Shown here piece by piece: positions 1 through 11,659 of a stretch of DNA of 64,000 bases. Each line of letters opens with the position of its first letter. The stretch's first letter is position 1. The position numbers and the translations under genes are program-made. A model generated the notes under the pieces. It was given only the letters and a program-made list of their open reading frames with translations, was not told the origin of the DNA and did no database searches. Source of the DNA: Agrocybe praecox. Lineage: Eukaryota; Basidiomycota; Agaricomycetes; Agaricales; Agrocybaceae. Location of the stretch: positions 1,860,001-1,924,000 of the forward strand of contig OZ024847.1 of NCBI GenBank assembly GCA_964017145.1, given 5' to 3'.

Positions 1-1865
1 AATGACCATTTATGCATGCTTCGGTTTGCCGCCTTACCTTCAGTTGTCAGACTAGCCAGTAAATTCCCCACACACGGACCAGTGCGGTGAATGGACGCTT
101 AGACTATGTATTTACGACGACAAAATGACGAGAAAATCGCATATATGCCTTGTAACATTATCGTATAGCTGCCCAATAAGAACTTAGAATAGTTATAGCG
201 AAACCGAATAGGAATGTGTTTTTTATTAAGTTAACATGGCCTCGAATAAGAATCTATGCTTCCATGCCTTGCTTAGGCTTTCATTCCAGGTAAACGGTAC
301 CTTACTCTCCGGATCCATGAATATCATAAACCGCAAAACATGGTCCTACCAAGAGGAGGTATCGCTAAAAGGCGCAAATGAAGAGGACGACAGCTTGGAA
401 TATTGAAAGCGCTCCTTGATCCCTATTCTAGACCCAAAGCACCCAATATAATATCCAATGATCCAAAGCAGGCAGAACGTATTTGGCGTTAAGAAGGAAG
501 ATATAGAACGAAAACATTCACGGATATGACATTTAGTTCAAGGCTTGCTCGGGCTCTTAGCCCTTGGGGAATGGTAGTTTACATGAACATGAAGTAAAAA
601 GATATGCGAACCTGAAATGTCAGCTTTTCTGCCGATTCGAGGATTTCATCGAGCGAGCTTCTTTATTACTAGTAGCCGAACACATCATAGCCACGAGTAT
701 GGCAGAAGCGAACAACAAATTTACCTCTTCAAATAGATTTTTTATTTTTGATCACGTCATGAGAAGTTCTCCTCGTGTTTGCATTTTTTTTTTTCCGAAC
801 TGCAAGCAAGTAATTTGATCAAACTTCTTTAGCGACTCCTGAGCCACAGGATCGTCTAAAAGCGAGTAGTGTACCCCATAGGAACGTTCATACCATTCGA
901 GTGTGTCCCGCAAAGATAGGACGAAAGTTGGACCCATTTGCTTCCAGATCGTGCGTCCTTCATCGGCGTCTATTTGTAGTAAGATCATGGACTTTTGGCG
1001 CCAGAAAGACCCTAAGCCAAATCGAGACGAGCAGATACGCAAGCCTTCAAATGAAACAGCTATTGATGGCTACCTGTTTTCATTGTTCAAAGCAGGAGGT
1101 TGAGAAGTAGCTCCAAGTCGTGAGGACAACGTTCCCCCGTTTGAGAATTTCGAAGGATCACCACACATAAATTAAGGGATACTACGATTTAATTTCTGAG
1201 CCTACGGCCAATGTCTATAACCGTACGTGAAGGCTCATTGTCCTTTCAGATGTGTAGAACCTTTACGTCGTCGATCCTAAAGCAAATCTATAGCACCGCC
1301 ATCAGCGAATATTCGAACATGCAGCCACGAGGGAATACCCATTCCAAAGTGCTTTGATAATGACTTGAAATTAATTCCGTTGGTTGATTTTGTGTTCTAC
1401 CAAAAGTGACTGCTAGTAGAATTCTCTCGGGGGGTGGAGCCTAGGCTCGACCTTATCACGGTCGACGTCAAGAATATGCGAACGCCGTTTTATCGGATGA
1501 ATAGAATACAGCCACAATCAACGGATTCGGAAGGTGGTAAAATTTGAATGTGGACATGTTTTGCGGGAACAAATTTGGCGGGGTAACACAGCCTCGTAGC
1601 ATAGACGTAATTGCGTCTTTGAAAACGCTCAAGTGTTATTCGTAAATTAGCGCGCGCAGGTCTGCATAGGAAAAAGAGGTCCTCATCGTTACAGGCAGTG
1701 CGTAGCTGTGCGAGGCGGATGTTCACGTATTATTCGGCGATCGCCGAGGGGAAGTACCCTCTGACCTGATGAAATGGAAATGGATTATTCTCGAGGCTTT
1801 ATATTCAGCGACCACCAACATCAAATCCTATACCTTCCCCCCTTCATCGCTAATACCCATACACA
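1..1865. other. Gene-poor left edge and calmodulin upstream region
   Basis: No gene can be supported here. The longest protein-like stretch is a 96-codon minus-strand frame at 752-1042 that I do not recognise; it has no clear exon partner and may be a decayed exon. The last ~120 bases before 1866 are pyrimidine-rich and presumably hold the calmodulin promoter and 5' UTR. Confidence 0.5.
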
Positions 1866-2753
<888 letters not shown>

Positions 2754-2987
2754 TCTGGAAGCCTTGTAATGTATTGCATTGTAGTTTTTATCCCAAGTCC
2801 CGAACTCTTTGTACATATCTTCATCAAATCTGCGTAACGACAAGTAAATTCAAAAGATTCGAATGCTGAACGTGATGATAATCACGACGTGTGCGTGTTA
2901 TTATTAAACTATGAGAGACAACACGTAATCTAACCATCCAATATTGCCAACAAAAGTAATCGCTCGAGCAAAAATAACAAAAAGCAA

Positions 2988-3082
2988 TGCCCGCTGGCTG
3001 GTTTGAACAACCGACCTCACCATTGCGACGCTGAATTACGTGCCCGTACGAGTGGCGCGCTCTACCACTGAGCTAAGCGGGC
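2988..3082 (-). tRNA. tRNA-Thr(CGT) with intron
   Basis: Read on the minus strand, the segment folds as a tRNA. The 7 bp acceptor stem is GCCCGCT with AGCGGGC, and the discriminator is A. The D arm is GCTC..GAGC. The anticodon stem is CGCCA with TGGTG (one G-T pair) around a C-T-CGT-A-A loop. The T arm has the loop TTCAAAC. Anticodon CGT reads the Thr codon ACG. An intron of about 23 nt sits at the canonical position one base 3' of the anticodon. The internal A box (TAGCTCAGTGGTAGAG) and B box (GGTTGTTCAAACC) look functional. Confidence 0.9.
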
Positions 3083-3192
3083 TATGTTCTGACTAGCAGC
3101 CAATAGGTTTCATTTGGGTTTCAGTTTTTTGATTTTGATATGCTCTGAATGTGCAGGTGGGAGAGCTCTGGGCGGTTTCTTCCAAGAGTTCA

Positions 3193-3233
3193 AACCCACT
3201 GGGAGATAACGTCCCACGAGAATGATGGGATAA
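3193..3233 (+). repeat. 41 bp inverted repeat, left copy
   Basis: A 41-base sequence beginning AACCCACTGGGAGATAACGT. It recurs as an exact reverse complement at 4521-4561. Both copies are flanked on the outside by CA. Identity stops sharply at both ends. This resembles the terminal inverted repeats of a short DNA transposon. Confidence 0.8.
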
Positions 3234-3419
3234 CCCGACTGTGCCGAAGCCTTTGGGACCAAACAAAGGGCGGGATCACAAGCATTGGCGGGCGTGGCAT
3301 TGGGTCATGCATCCGACTTCTCCTTAATTCCAAATCACAATTATTAATGATTTCATTGAAACATGGTCAATATACATGAAGACGGAAGATGATTACGAGC
3401 GAGCGTCTATCGCGGCCGA

Positions 3420-4060
3420 GAATTGTCAACCTGTCGACGCCTAACAGTCTGGTGGCGTCGTTTCTAACGCCGTGTTCGTGCAGACAGCGTTGCGCCGTCG
3501 TTTGGCATCAAAGCCTTATCAAAGTCCACGTCGTTTCGTCGAATGTCCGTCGAGTTCTTGACCTGCGGTTATCAAGCATCGTTTGGATGACAGGTTACAG
3601 CTCACTAATGCTGTTGTTTGCCATCGTTCCGTCGATTTTTTGGCCTGCAGTGGTCTGGTATCGTTCGGACAACGTTGCAGCTTGCCAACGTTGTTGTTTT
3701 CCCATCGTTGCGTCTACTTTTCATCCGGCAGTGGTCTTGCCTTGTTCGAACGACGTTACGTCGTTGTTTTTTGTGTTGTTTGCCATCGTTCCGTCGACTT
3801 TTTGGCCTGCAACGGTCTGGTATCGTTCGGACGACATTACGTCGTCGTTTCTTGTTGTTTGTACGCCGTCGTTTGGGACGGTTTCTTCGAATTTCCATTG
3901 ACCTTTCGACACCTAATGGTCTGGTGTCGTCTGCACGACGTTATGGATGATTTACGTCGTCGGTTCGTTGCTTTTCCTTCAACATTTTGACCTATGGTGA
4001 CCTGGAGTTGTTCGGACAGTGTTACGCCATTGTTCGGCGTCGTTTCGTGACCACGGGTAA
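3420..4060. repeat. Degenerate ~81 bp minisatellite
   Basis: The landmark CCATCGTT recurs at 3621, 3702 and 3783, and TCGTTCGG-like landmarks recur at about 3659, 3740 and 3821, giving a period of 81 bp. More divergent units (short motifs such as CGTCGTTT and GGTCTGGT) spread across about 3420-4060. Because 81 is a multiple of three, several frames stay open on both strands and produce spurious repeat peptides. It lies wholly between the two 41 bp inverted repeats. Confidence 0.75.
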
Positions 4061-4520
4061 GTGATGGTAGTCGAGTGGTGGTGGTACCATTGAGTGCCAG
4101 ACTTCGTCCTTAAAAAGCTGACCATAGTTGTGGAATTATGTTGATATCCTCATCGATGCATGATGCTAGTATCTTTTGTAGCCTGAGCGAGATTAGGTCC
4201 GGAGGAAAATGAACATTGACAGTTTCAGCCTCTATCTGACCCCGAGCAAAAGACGAGTAACGGAGAAATTGAGAAATTGTCATGTATTTGAGACGAAGAA
4301 GAAGCGGGTAATGCTTGAGTGTGCTGCATATATTTCCCAAGTCCATTTTTGCAAAGCATGGTGTAGTCACTGTAGTTTGAGGGTGCAGAAAGGCGCGCAA
4401 ATTTACAGATTCGCCAGTGGTATGTTATATGCGGAAAATGACGTATGGCCGTGACTAATTACAGATTACTCATCGTACCGACGTACCGACTGTCCATAAT
4501 AGGTTGCCTACGCATCACAA

Positions 4521-4561
4521 TTATCCCATCATTCTCGTGGGACGTTATCTCCCAGTGGGTT
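4521..4561 (-). repeat. 41 bp inverted repeat, right copy
   Basis: Exact reverse complement of 3193-3233. The pair delimits a 1,369 bp segment containing the minisatellite and no recognisable transposase, as expected for a non-autonomous element. Confidence 0.8.
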
Positions 4562-5006
4562 CAATGCCCTCGTTTCTTCTGTTCTTCCTCTCAGATTATT
4601 GATGAGATAGGACGCGTTTACCGCCCCAACCGGAGTGCAATTGAGGTACACCCACAACAAGCGTTGTCATCCGACTCAGACTAAGACCTGCGTCCTGTCA
4701 TTTCTGAACCACGTCGGTCTCTTAAATAACGAATGGATCTGCAAAATGATCATTGGTATTCTCCTAGGCGACCACTTCAAGACAAGGGTCGACAGGACTG
4801 AATTCTTCGGCGGCCCTCACAATCATCTCGTCCATGTGCAAAGTTTTCGGACCCCGGTGGCGTGTCTTCGTCTTTGAATTCCCCTTTCATTTTTCTATTA
4901 TATGCCGAACCTGACGTTTGGCGTGACTTTTAACTAATAGAACAGGATGTTAGGAACGTAATTGACACTGTCTCTTCTCACTTCTGCTGTTGAAAGTTGA
5001 ACGATC

Positions 5007-6549
5007 ATGTCAGGAATACCGCTTCTTGATAAAATTCTTCTACCAACTCAGATTAGGCTCCTCCTCGCAGTCAATACAGCTGGTCTGGTGCGCGTTCTAA
5101 CTCGACCAAAAACCATTTTTACTGACTAGTGGCACAGGTGGAAGTTCTTCTATATGGTATGGCATCTGTCTTTCGCTCTGCAGTCGGAACATTGATCGTG
5201 GCTTAAGAAAAGGCTTGCACATCGTTCTCTTCTGCGTTTGCATGTTCATTCTCGCGCGCAACAGGCGATCAACACAGTGGTTCATAGCGGTATCAGCTGT
5301 GATCCTGTTTGTGTTGTCTACGGCAGACGTGGCTATAACCATCAATTTGCTCACGCGTGATATTGGCGCGATTTTCGACTTGAGCAAACTGCCACCAGTT
5401 GTTAGACGCTTAGGCTATAAAAACCCCTTATTTGTGACCAATAAGTGAGTAAAATCTGTGATATGGCTTGCCTTTCGTTTAAAAAACTGATGTTAGAGTC
5501 CATAAACAGCTTTATTGCTGATTTGATACTGGTCAGTTTTATGCTTGTACTTTTCGTATTCATATTGACGAAAGGGTCGTGAAGCTATACCGCTGTTACA
5601 TGGTGTGGGGCCGTTCAAAATTCGTCCTCATTGGGGCGTCTATACTAGTTCTCGCCGACACGCGTAAGAGCTACATTCTTTCGATGTAAATGCCGATGCC
5701 TAACTTTTACACACACAAGTTGTGGGATATGTAACTATGGGAGTCTCAGTCAGTCTTATAGCCGCCTCGTTCACCCCGGTGTATATTTGGACGATATTTG
5801 GTATCAACGTTGTACTTGCAATCGTTACAGGTGAGAGCACAGCATGATGGTATCATTATAGCTATAATTTTTCAAAATGCTATGTAGTGGGGCGCATATT
5901 TTGGGTATCCAAGAGGGCAGAACCTTTACTTGGGAAAACTCATCGTAGGGGTTACCATATGGCTATGGCAGTCATGTAAGTAATACTAAATAATGCCTAG
6001 AATTTTGGATATTTATCTTCATTTTTTACAGCATCGAATCTAGTGTAGTCTATTCTGCATGTCTCTTGATGTTCATTAGATTTCCTGGTCAAAATCCATA
6101 CAGGGTTCGTCAGATGCATTTTTTCAAATGTCCTTCAGAAACTCACGCCCTCTATAGCTGGTTGTAGTAACTACTTGTTACAGATTTGTGGTAGGTGTCA
6201 GAGTTGTTTTTTTGGGTAATAGAACGAGCTCATGAAAACATCATGCTTCCAGGCCATCATGCCAACTTTGTTAATCGTCCAAGTTGGTCTGGGCCGCGCT
6301 GTGATAGACACCAGTAATGTACCCACGACGGCGTCCGGGTTCGATGTAGAGGGTCACACAACAAATTCCATCGTCCTCGATACTATGGTGCTGTCAACTC
6401 AAAATGACTATCCCACAACGGTTGTAAACGAGGACAGCAACCACTCATTCAACGATGGTACTCTACAGCCGTTAACAGGTCTCAATGGTTCGATGTCCCG
6501 CAAGGAAACAAAGCGATCTTCATTCTCCGAAAATCCTACCACCCAATAA
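5007..6549 (+). CDS. Multi-pass membrane protein, tandem family member A
   Basis: A predicted multi-spanning membrane protein of unknown function in a lineage-type family without an assignable name. Start MSGIPLLDKILLP; about nine short introns can be spliced in frame. Hydrophobic segments in order include VEVLLYG plus LHIVLFCVCMFILA, FIAVSAVILFVLSTADVAI, FIADLILLYRCYMVWGRSK, FVLIGASILVLADT, an IWTIFGINVVLAIVT segment, an ESSVVYSACLLMF segment and AIMPTLLIVQVGLGR. That is about seven segments with a Ser/Thr-rich hydrophilic C-tail. The STADVAIT and YRCYMVWGRSK motifs recur in the next two genes. Seven spans suggest a receptor-like topology, but nothing shows a ligand or G-protein coupling. 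Same strand and exon plan as members B and C, hence tandem duplication. Confidence 0.75.
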
Positions 6550-7024
6550 AACCTTCAATGGACCTCATATCATGAAACTGCACACATACAGCATTTGACG
6601 TTTAATTTTCACCAATATCTGTATCTCAGTTATTCATTATCTTGTATTATAGATTTCCCTTATGTGCAATGTAAGGATATACTTCAACTTCTGGTGCAAG
6701 GCGTAAAATCCAACCAAAGCGACCACTTGCTTAGTAGCTTCCAAATTTACATAAAGGCATGCCGGCATCTCAAGACTTGTGTCATTTCATTCTACACTTG
6801 ACAATCATCGATTCCACGAATCTGTCAATTTCTCGAGGCTTGGATGTTTTGTATCAGGGGTTACTACCGCCGTCTCATCCCGCAGGCATTGACACAGCTC
6901 CGATTTTCTACACGTGGACCCGGTTATCCAAATGTCAAAGGAGAACAAAGATATGTAAGGAGGGCTTTGCGCCCGCAGCACCCCTCCTTGCGGGGTAGCT
7001 TTTCCTTCTCTTCACCTTACCAAC
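6550..7024. other. Spacer between membrane genes A and B
   Basis: Holds the 3' UTR of A and the promoter of B. A GC-rich patch at about 6958-7000 (GGAGGG..CCCTCC) could form a hairpin, possibly near a transcript end. No gene is seen. Confidence 0.4.
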
Positions 7025-8569
7025 ATGCATGATGGAACTAGCATTCTTTCAGGACGATCTCTTGAATCGGACATAACCTTTTTATTAGCCCTCAATACAG
7101 CATTGATGGTGAGCACACAGTGAGCTCTGTTGGGCCAGACAGAAGTTTTTACTGACTTTCGAGAAAAAGGTTGAAATTCTGTTTTATGGTGATCAAGGTT
7201 CATACGGCAGTGAATAGTTACTAATACTTTATTGCAGGGATCCATATTGTCCTTTTCGCCGTTTGCATGTTCATCCTCATACGGAATAAACGAACAACAC
7301 AGTTGGTCGTCCTTCTATCAGTAGTGGCTATGTTTGCTTTGTCCACGGCGGACGCAGCGATAACAATGCATATAGCCACACATGATATCGCCTTCACCTC
7401 AGATCCAACGCGATTTGGTCTTATTTTACGACAGATGGATTACAAGAATATATTATTTGTTGCCAATAAGTGGGTTAATCCTTGTATGGGGTGTTGTCCC
7501 GTCCTCTGACACACCTATTGACAGTTTCATTTCTGAGCTTATTTTGGTGAGCGTTAAATACGTCTACCTCCCCAAATTTCCTGATGAAGGTCTTCTCAGC
7601 TATATCGATGTTATATGGTTTGGGGTCGTTCAAAATACGTATTAATCGGAGTATCCTTCTTGGTCCTAATCGATTCGGGTCAGTTTTCATCAAGCATATA
7701 TACTGATACTCTGATTTGACGCATATATGTTCCCCTGCCAGTGTGGGGATACCTCACTGTCGGCACGAAAATAACCCTGGGATCGCCTGATGGACTCCTT
7801 CCTCTCTATGTCTGGTCAATATTTGGCTTCAACATAGTAATAGGCATTATTACAGGTCGGAATCTCGTAATAAATTATGCCACGTCTATAGGATTTGCTG
7901 AAGCCATATTCCAGTCGGTCGTATCCTTTGGATATGTAGGGCCGCAAAACACTTTATGGGGTCGGGACATTTACGAGGCTACAATCTCGCCATAGCAGTC
8001 ATGTTAGTAACACAATCTTTCCTGGCCTTTTCTTAATGCCAACTGATGAAGAAATTAGCATCGAGTCCAGCGTTGTTTATTCGGCATGCGTCCTGACCTA
8101 CGTTCTATTTCGCTTAGACTCCGCGTACAAAGTGCGTTCATGTCCCGAGTCCAGGTTTAAAACTATCGTTGATTATCGCGTTTTGTTAGCTGGTAGTAAT
8201 GACTGTGTGCATGCGGCTTGTGGTAAGGTTTTATTTGTCGTCAATTAATTCTTACAATTTTTCACGCACGACTTTATTCAGTCTATTATGCCTACGTTAT
8301 TACTCGTCCAGGTTGGCCTTGGTCGTACGGTGATGGATGAGATGCATAGTACCGGGACTGTGATGTCTACGGTCGGAACGATCTCATTTTCTGCCGTCGA
8401 AGCTGGGGCTACCTGCCAACAACGGTCATATCGAGCTGAGCGTCGAGGGTCGAGGAACTTCTCAACACATTCACCCGACGACATCCGTTGTCATTTGTCT
8501 CATGGTGCCCTCCCTGCAAATGTCTCCGTACAACGAGCGTCCCAAGTGCAGACACCAAACCCTGCATAA
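7025..8569 (+). CDS. Multi-pass membrane protein, tandem family member B
   Basis: Paralogue of the preceding gene with matching exon order. Start MHDGTSILSG; then VEILFYG, GIHIVLFAVCMFILIRNKR, a segment ending ALSTADAAIT, YRCYMVWGRSKYVLIG, an IFGFNIVIGIIT segment, VGRILWICRAAKHFM, IESSVVYSACVLTY, and IMPTLLLVQVGLGRTVMD, followed by a hydrophilic tail. The exon after the IGIIT segment at first looks frameshifted. Using the acceptor CCATATTCCAG at about 7914 restores the frame and the VGRI motif shared with member A, so the gene appears intact. Function unknown; a membrane sensor or receptor-like role is only a possibility. Confidence 0.75.
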
Positions 8570-9200
8570 CTTAATATGTTTGTTCGTATCTTCAATCAAA
8601 CCTACTGGACACTGACATATTATTCTTAAGATAACAGATAACAAATTAATTTGCCCATAGCGACTTCACATGAAACAGAAAAATTCTATAGGAATTAGGA
8701 TGCTGAGATAAGACAAAAATTGACATTCAGTCTTCCCTGAGATCAAGGAGACATGGCAGGCCTGACGAGTCGGCAAACCAACGCATGCAACATCACCCGT
8801 ATCCATAGGCATGATTGGTATGTATGTAGTGTAAAAAGGCGAAGAGCCAGCGCTGGCTTCAAGACCTCGATAAAGTGTCGACATGGGAGAGCAAATGATA
8901 GGCATAAGTTCGTATCACGGCGAGATTTTTTGCAATTAACAACTTTGGGTCGGCGCTATCACCTAAAGGCTAGCGTCTGTGTCTCCGATGCTTTCGTTTT
9001 GATTGCTCCGTGCGACTGTCAAGAAGACACGGGATTGACGTGAGGTCAAAGATATGGGAAGCCGGTGGGAATACTTCCATGAGCGGTACAACGGTATAAT
9101 AATCACTAGTTTCCATTGGAGGATGGGTATTGCTCTTTCCTCGCGTCCACCTCAAATTATAAGTAGTTTTATCGCGACTCCCTGCCTATTCTTCAAAACT
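8570..9200. other. Spacer between membrane genes B and C
   Basis: 3' UTR of B and upstream region of C. Short overlapping frames on both strands show no recognisable protein. Confidence 0.4.
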
Positions 9201-10701
9201 ATGGACAGCAACAAGCTTTCTTCCCGTTTGCCAAATCCATGGACGTCGCCTTGGGCAATAACGGAAGATAATTTGTCTTCTATAATCCTTGCTCTTGTGG
9301 TGATTTAGATTTATTGTCATATTGGCATCTGCGATAGAGCTTGAACTAAAACAAATCTTTCCAGGTGGAATCTCTTCTCTATGGTATGTCAACCACATAC
9401 CAAAAGACCAATTAACAGACATCCATTTTTAACGACACCAGGAATGCATGCCGTCTTATTCGGCCTCTGCGTACGGGTTTTCTGGAGACGAAGAAGACTG
9501 TTACAAATCTTGATGTTGGGCGCCGTTACTATCATGTTCTGTCTCGCAACAGCAGACGTCGCCATCTCTTGGAATATTGCCATCCGTCATACAACAAAGC
9601 TTTACAAATCAGATACCTTGACGTTCTACAATGCCATTTACCCCAAATTTATCATTCACTTGATTAATAAGTTTGTGTCAATTTTTTATTGTTCATCATG
9701 TCAATTAACTTGAAGGAGGACTGACACGGAAATTGGAATACTAGTGTGATCGCCGATGGACTCCTGGTGAGGATTCTCGATGAATTCCTTCCTCGAAATT
9801 TTGGTGTGTTGAAGGCGCTTCAAATATAGATTATACGGTGTTATGTGGTGTGGGGGAAGAGTAAGGTCATCTTGTGTTTGGGAGGTTTACTGCTTTTAGT
9901 GGGAACAGGTAAAGGTCTCCTGATTGGAATGTTATAAGGGCCCACTCATTGTTGTATTCTATAGCATTTGGCATCTTGAGCGAAGCAACAACATCACCGC
10001 ATCTGAAGAAATATATCGGCACATATATAGTGATGGTGATAATTTTGAATATGGGGATAACATTACTCACAAGTAAGTCTTAGACTTGACTGCGTTCCGT
10101 TGACTTCCGAGCTCATGCCGATCCAGTTGGAAAAATATTGTGGATAGCCAGGGAGGTGAAATCCCTCCTAGGCGCAAAAAATGTATCGCATTACCACTTT
10201 GCTATAGGCGTTCTGTGAGCAGTCCTTTATATATTTGTGCAAGTAAACCTTAGTTTAACCATCTTTCAGAGTCGAATCGGGTCTCCTTTACAGTGCTTCA
10301 TTTATTCTGGTCTTTACCCTGTCCCAAACTTGGTTGATCGTGAGTCTCTTTTTGAACTAATATAGAGAGAAAATATTAATGAACTCACATTTCACAGTTA
10401 ATGGTAGCAGTCATCTCGATACGTGTCGTTGTAAGTCATAAACACCTGGCTCTACGTATCACTAATACGAGTGCTTTAGGGCATAGTACCAATACTCTTG
10501 GTAGTCCATATAGCCATGGGACAAGCAACAAAAAGTGTACAAGCGACTGTCAGCGAGCTTCGCGTGAACAGTTCACCAATTATCCTGGACACAATTATCA
10601 GTGAAGGGGCTCATGACGAGAATAATGAGATGACTCACAGGCTATCTAGGATTGAGGATGCGGAAAACCTATCAAGCTCGACTAGTATAAAACAAGAGTA
10701 A
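9201..10701 (+). CDS. Multi-pass membrane protein, tandem family member C
   Basis: The third and most diverged member of the tandem family. Start MDSNKLSSRLPNPW; then VESLLYG, GMHAVLFGLCVRVFW, a hydrophobic segment ending ATADVAISWN, VIADGLLVR-type and IIRYCVVWGKSKVILCLG-type segments, further spans near 9960-10330, and a hydrophobic GIVPILLVVHIAMGQ before a polar tail ending KQE. The shared landmarks (xESLLYG, TADVAI, RCYVVWGKSK) appear in the same exon order as in A and B. The loop between spans 3 and 4 and the C-tail differ strongly. No catalytic motif is visible; function unknown. Confidence 0.7.
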
Positions 10702-11052
10702 GTAGTAAATGACACTAGAATATGACCATTCAAATGCAAGGGACAATGGGAATAGAAACTGGTTGGCCCAGAACGAGGAAAGAAATGAACAATTGACGTA
10801 ACGTCCTTTTGACTGCAACATCGCGGTGAGACCAACAAAAATGTATAGAATAGAACATGGGGCATGAGGGTCGATCCTTTCGTGGTGGTAGCAGACGGCA
10901 TATCGAACAAGTGTTACCTAGACATTCTTTGAAAGAGTTCACAGAAATTGAGGCGTAATCCAACCTTTCTGGGTATTCTTGGGCCTCACCACAAAGTTCG
11001 CGAAGAAATGATGGATTCAAGTAGTGGAATTATCGGTATGCATCGGAAAATA
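10702..11052. other. Convergent 3' spacer
   Basis: 351 bases between membrane gene C (+) and the NDUFA2-like gene (-); presumably both 3' UTRs. No gene is seen. Confidence 0.4.
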
Positions 11053-11440
11053 TCATGAGCTCAGCAATTGGCCAACTTTTGTCTCTACTTCGGCGGCCGA
11101 GAGATTGTCTAGTTCAACATGCTTCTCAACTCCACGTTCTGCACAAAATAAGACCGGTCGATTAGTGGGAGTATAACAGAAAGGTATTCGCTCACCAAAT
11201 CTTGCAAACACCCTTGCTGGTGTACCAGTAGCTTCTCTGATGAGAACGGGGAGCTCTGGGTTATGTTGCTTGATTACTGGGTATTTCGAAACGATGAACT
11301 GTCTATTGGATTTTATAAGCAAAGGTAGACTTGTGGTTAAGACCCGTTGCTGACCTTGTTCCCGCTGAAGCTTGTCCAGTCTGGGAGCAGAGAATACGGA
11401 CTTCGCGCAATGCAGATGGCAAGACCTTTGCGAAAGACAT
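11053..11440 (-). CDS. NDUFA2: NADH:ubiquinone oxidoreductase B8 subunit (NDUFA2-like)
   Basis: Accessory subunit of mitochondrial complex I with a thioredoxin-like L51/S25/CI-B8 fold. Three exons (11355-11440, 11196-11302, 11053-11138) give 92 residues, close to the family's ~95-100. The protein begins MSFAKVLPSALREVRILCSQ and continues with QFIVSKYPVIKQHNPELPVL, IREATGTPARVFARFERG and VEKHVELDNLSAAEVETK. The pattern of a short helix, a strand carrying KxxNPxLPxLIREA, then ERGxE and a C-terminal helix is typical of the family. The start sits 219 bp from that of the divergent RAX1-like gene, so the two may share a promoter. No separate presequence is seen, as usual for this subunit. Confidence 0.9.
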
Positions 11441-11659
11441 GGTGCAAGTTGGACCAAAGTTGGACGGAGTCACTTTAGACTGTAAGTGGAAGTAACCGCC
11501 GAAGAGTGCTGGGAAAAGTTGTATTACGTGAGCAGTTACCACCAGTCATGTCAACAATGGTTTCAACTACCACGGCCACGCCCTTGTTCGCCATCGACTA
11601 CAACGACGAGCGAGTCTTCGTCAAGACGGTGTTCTTCAGCGACATAGCGCTGCTCAGCG

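Larger units (their letters stand above)
2754..5006. other. Intergenic span with tRNA, inverted repeat and minisatellite
   Basis: Apart from the calmodulin 3' UTR and the tRNA-Thr, the span holds the 41 bp inverted repeat pair and the 81 bp repeat cluster listed separately. Short open frames here coincide with the repeat and exist on both strands, so none is called as a gene. Confidence 0.5.

Noticed and set aside
7860..7995. Apparent frameshift in membrane gene B
   Set aside because: A different acceptor (after CCATATTCCAG) restores the frame and the motif shared with gene A, so no pseudogene call.
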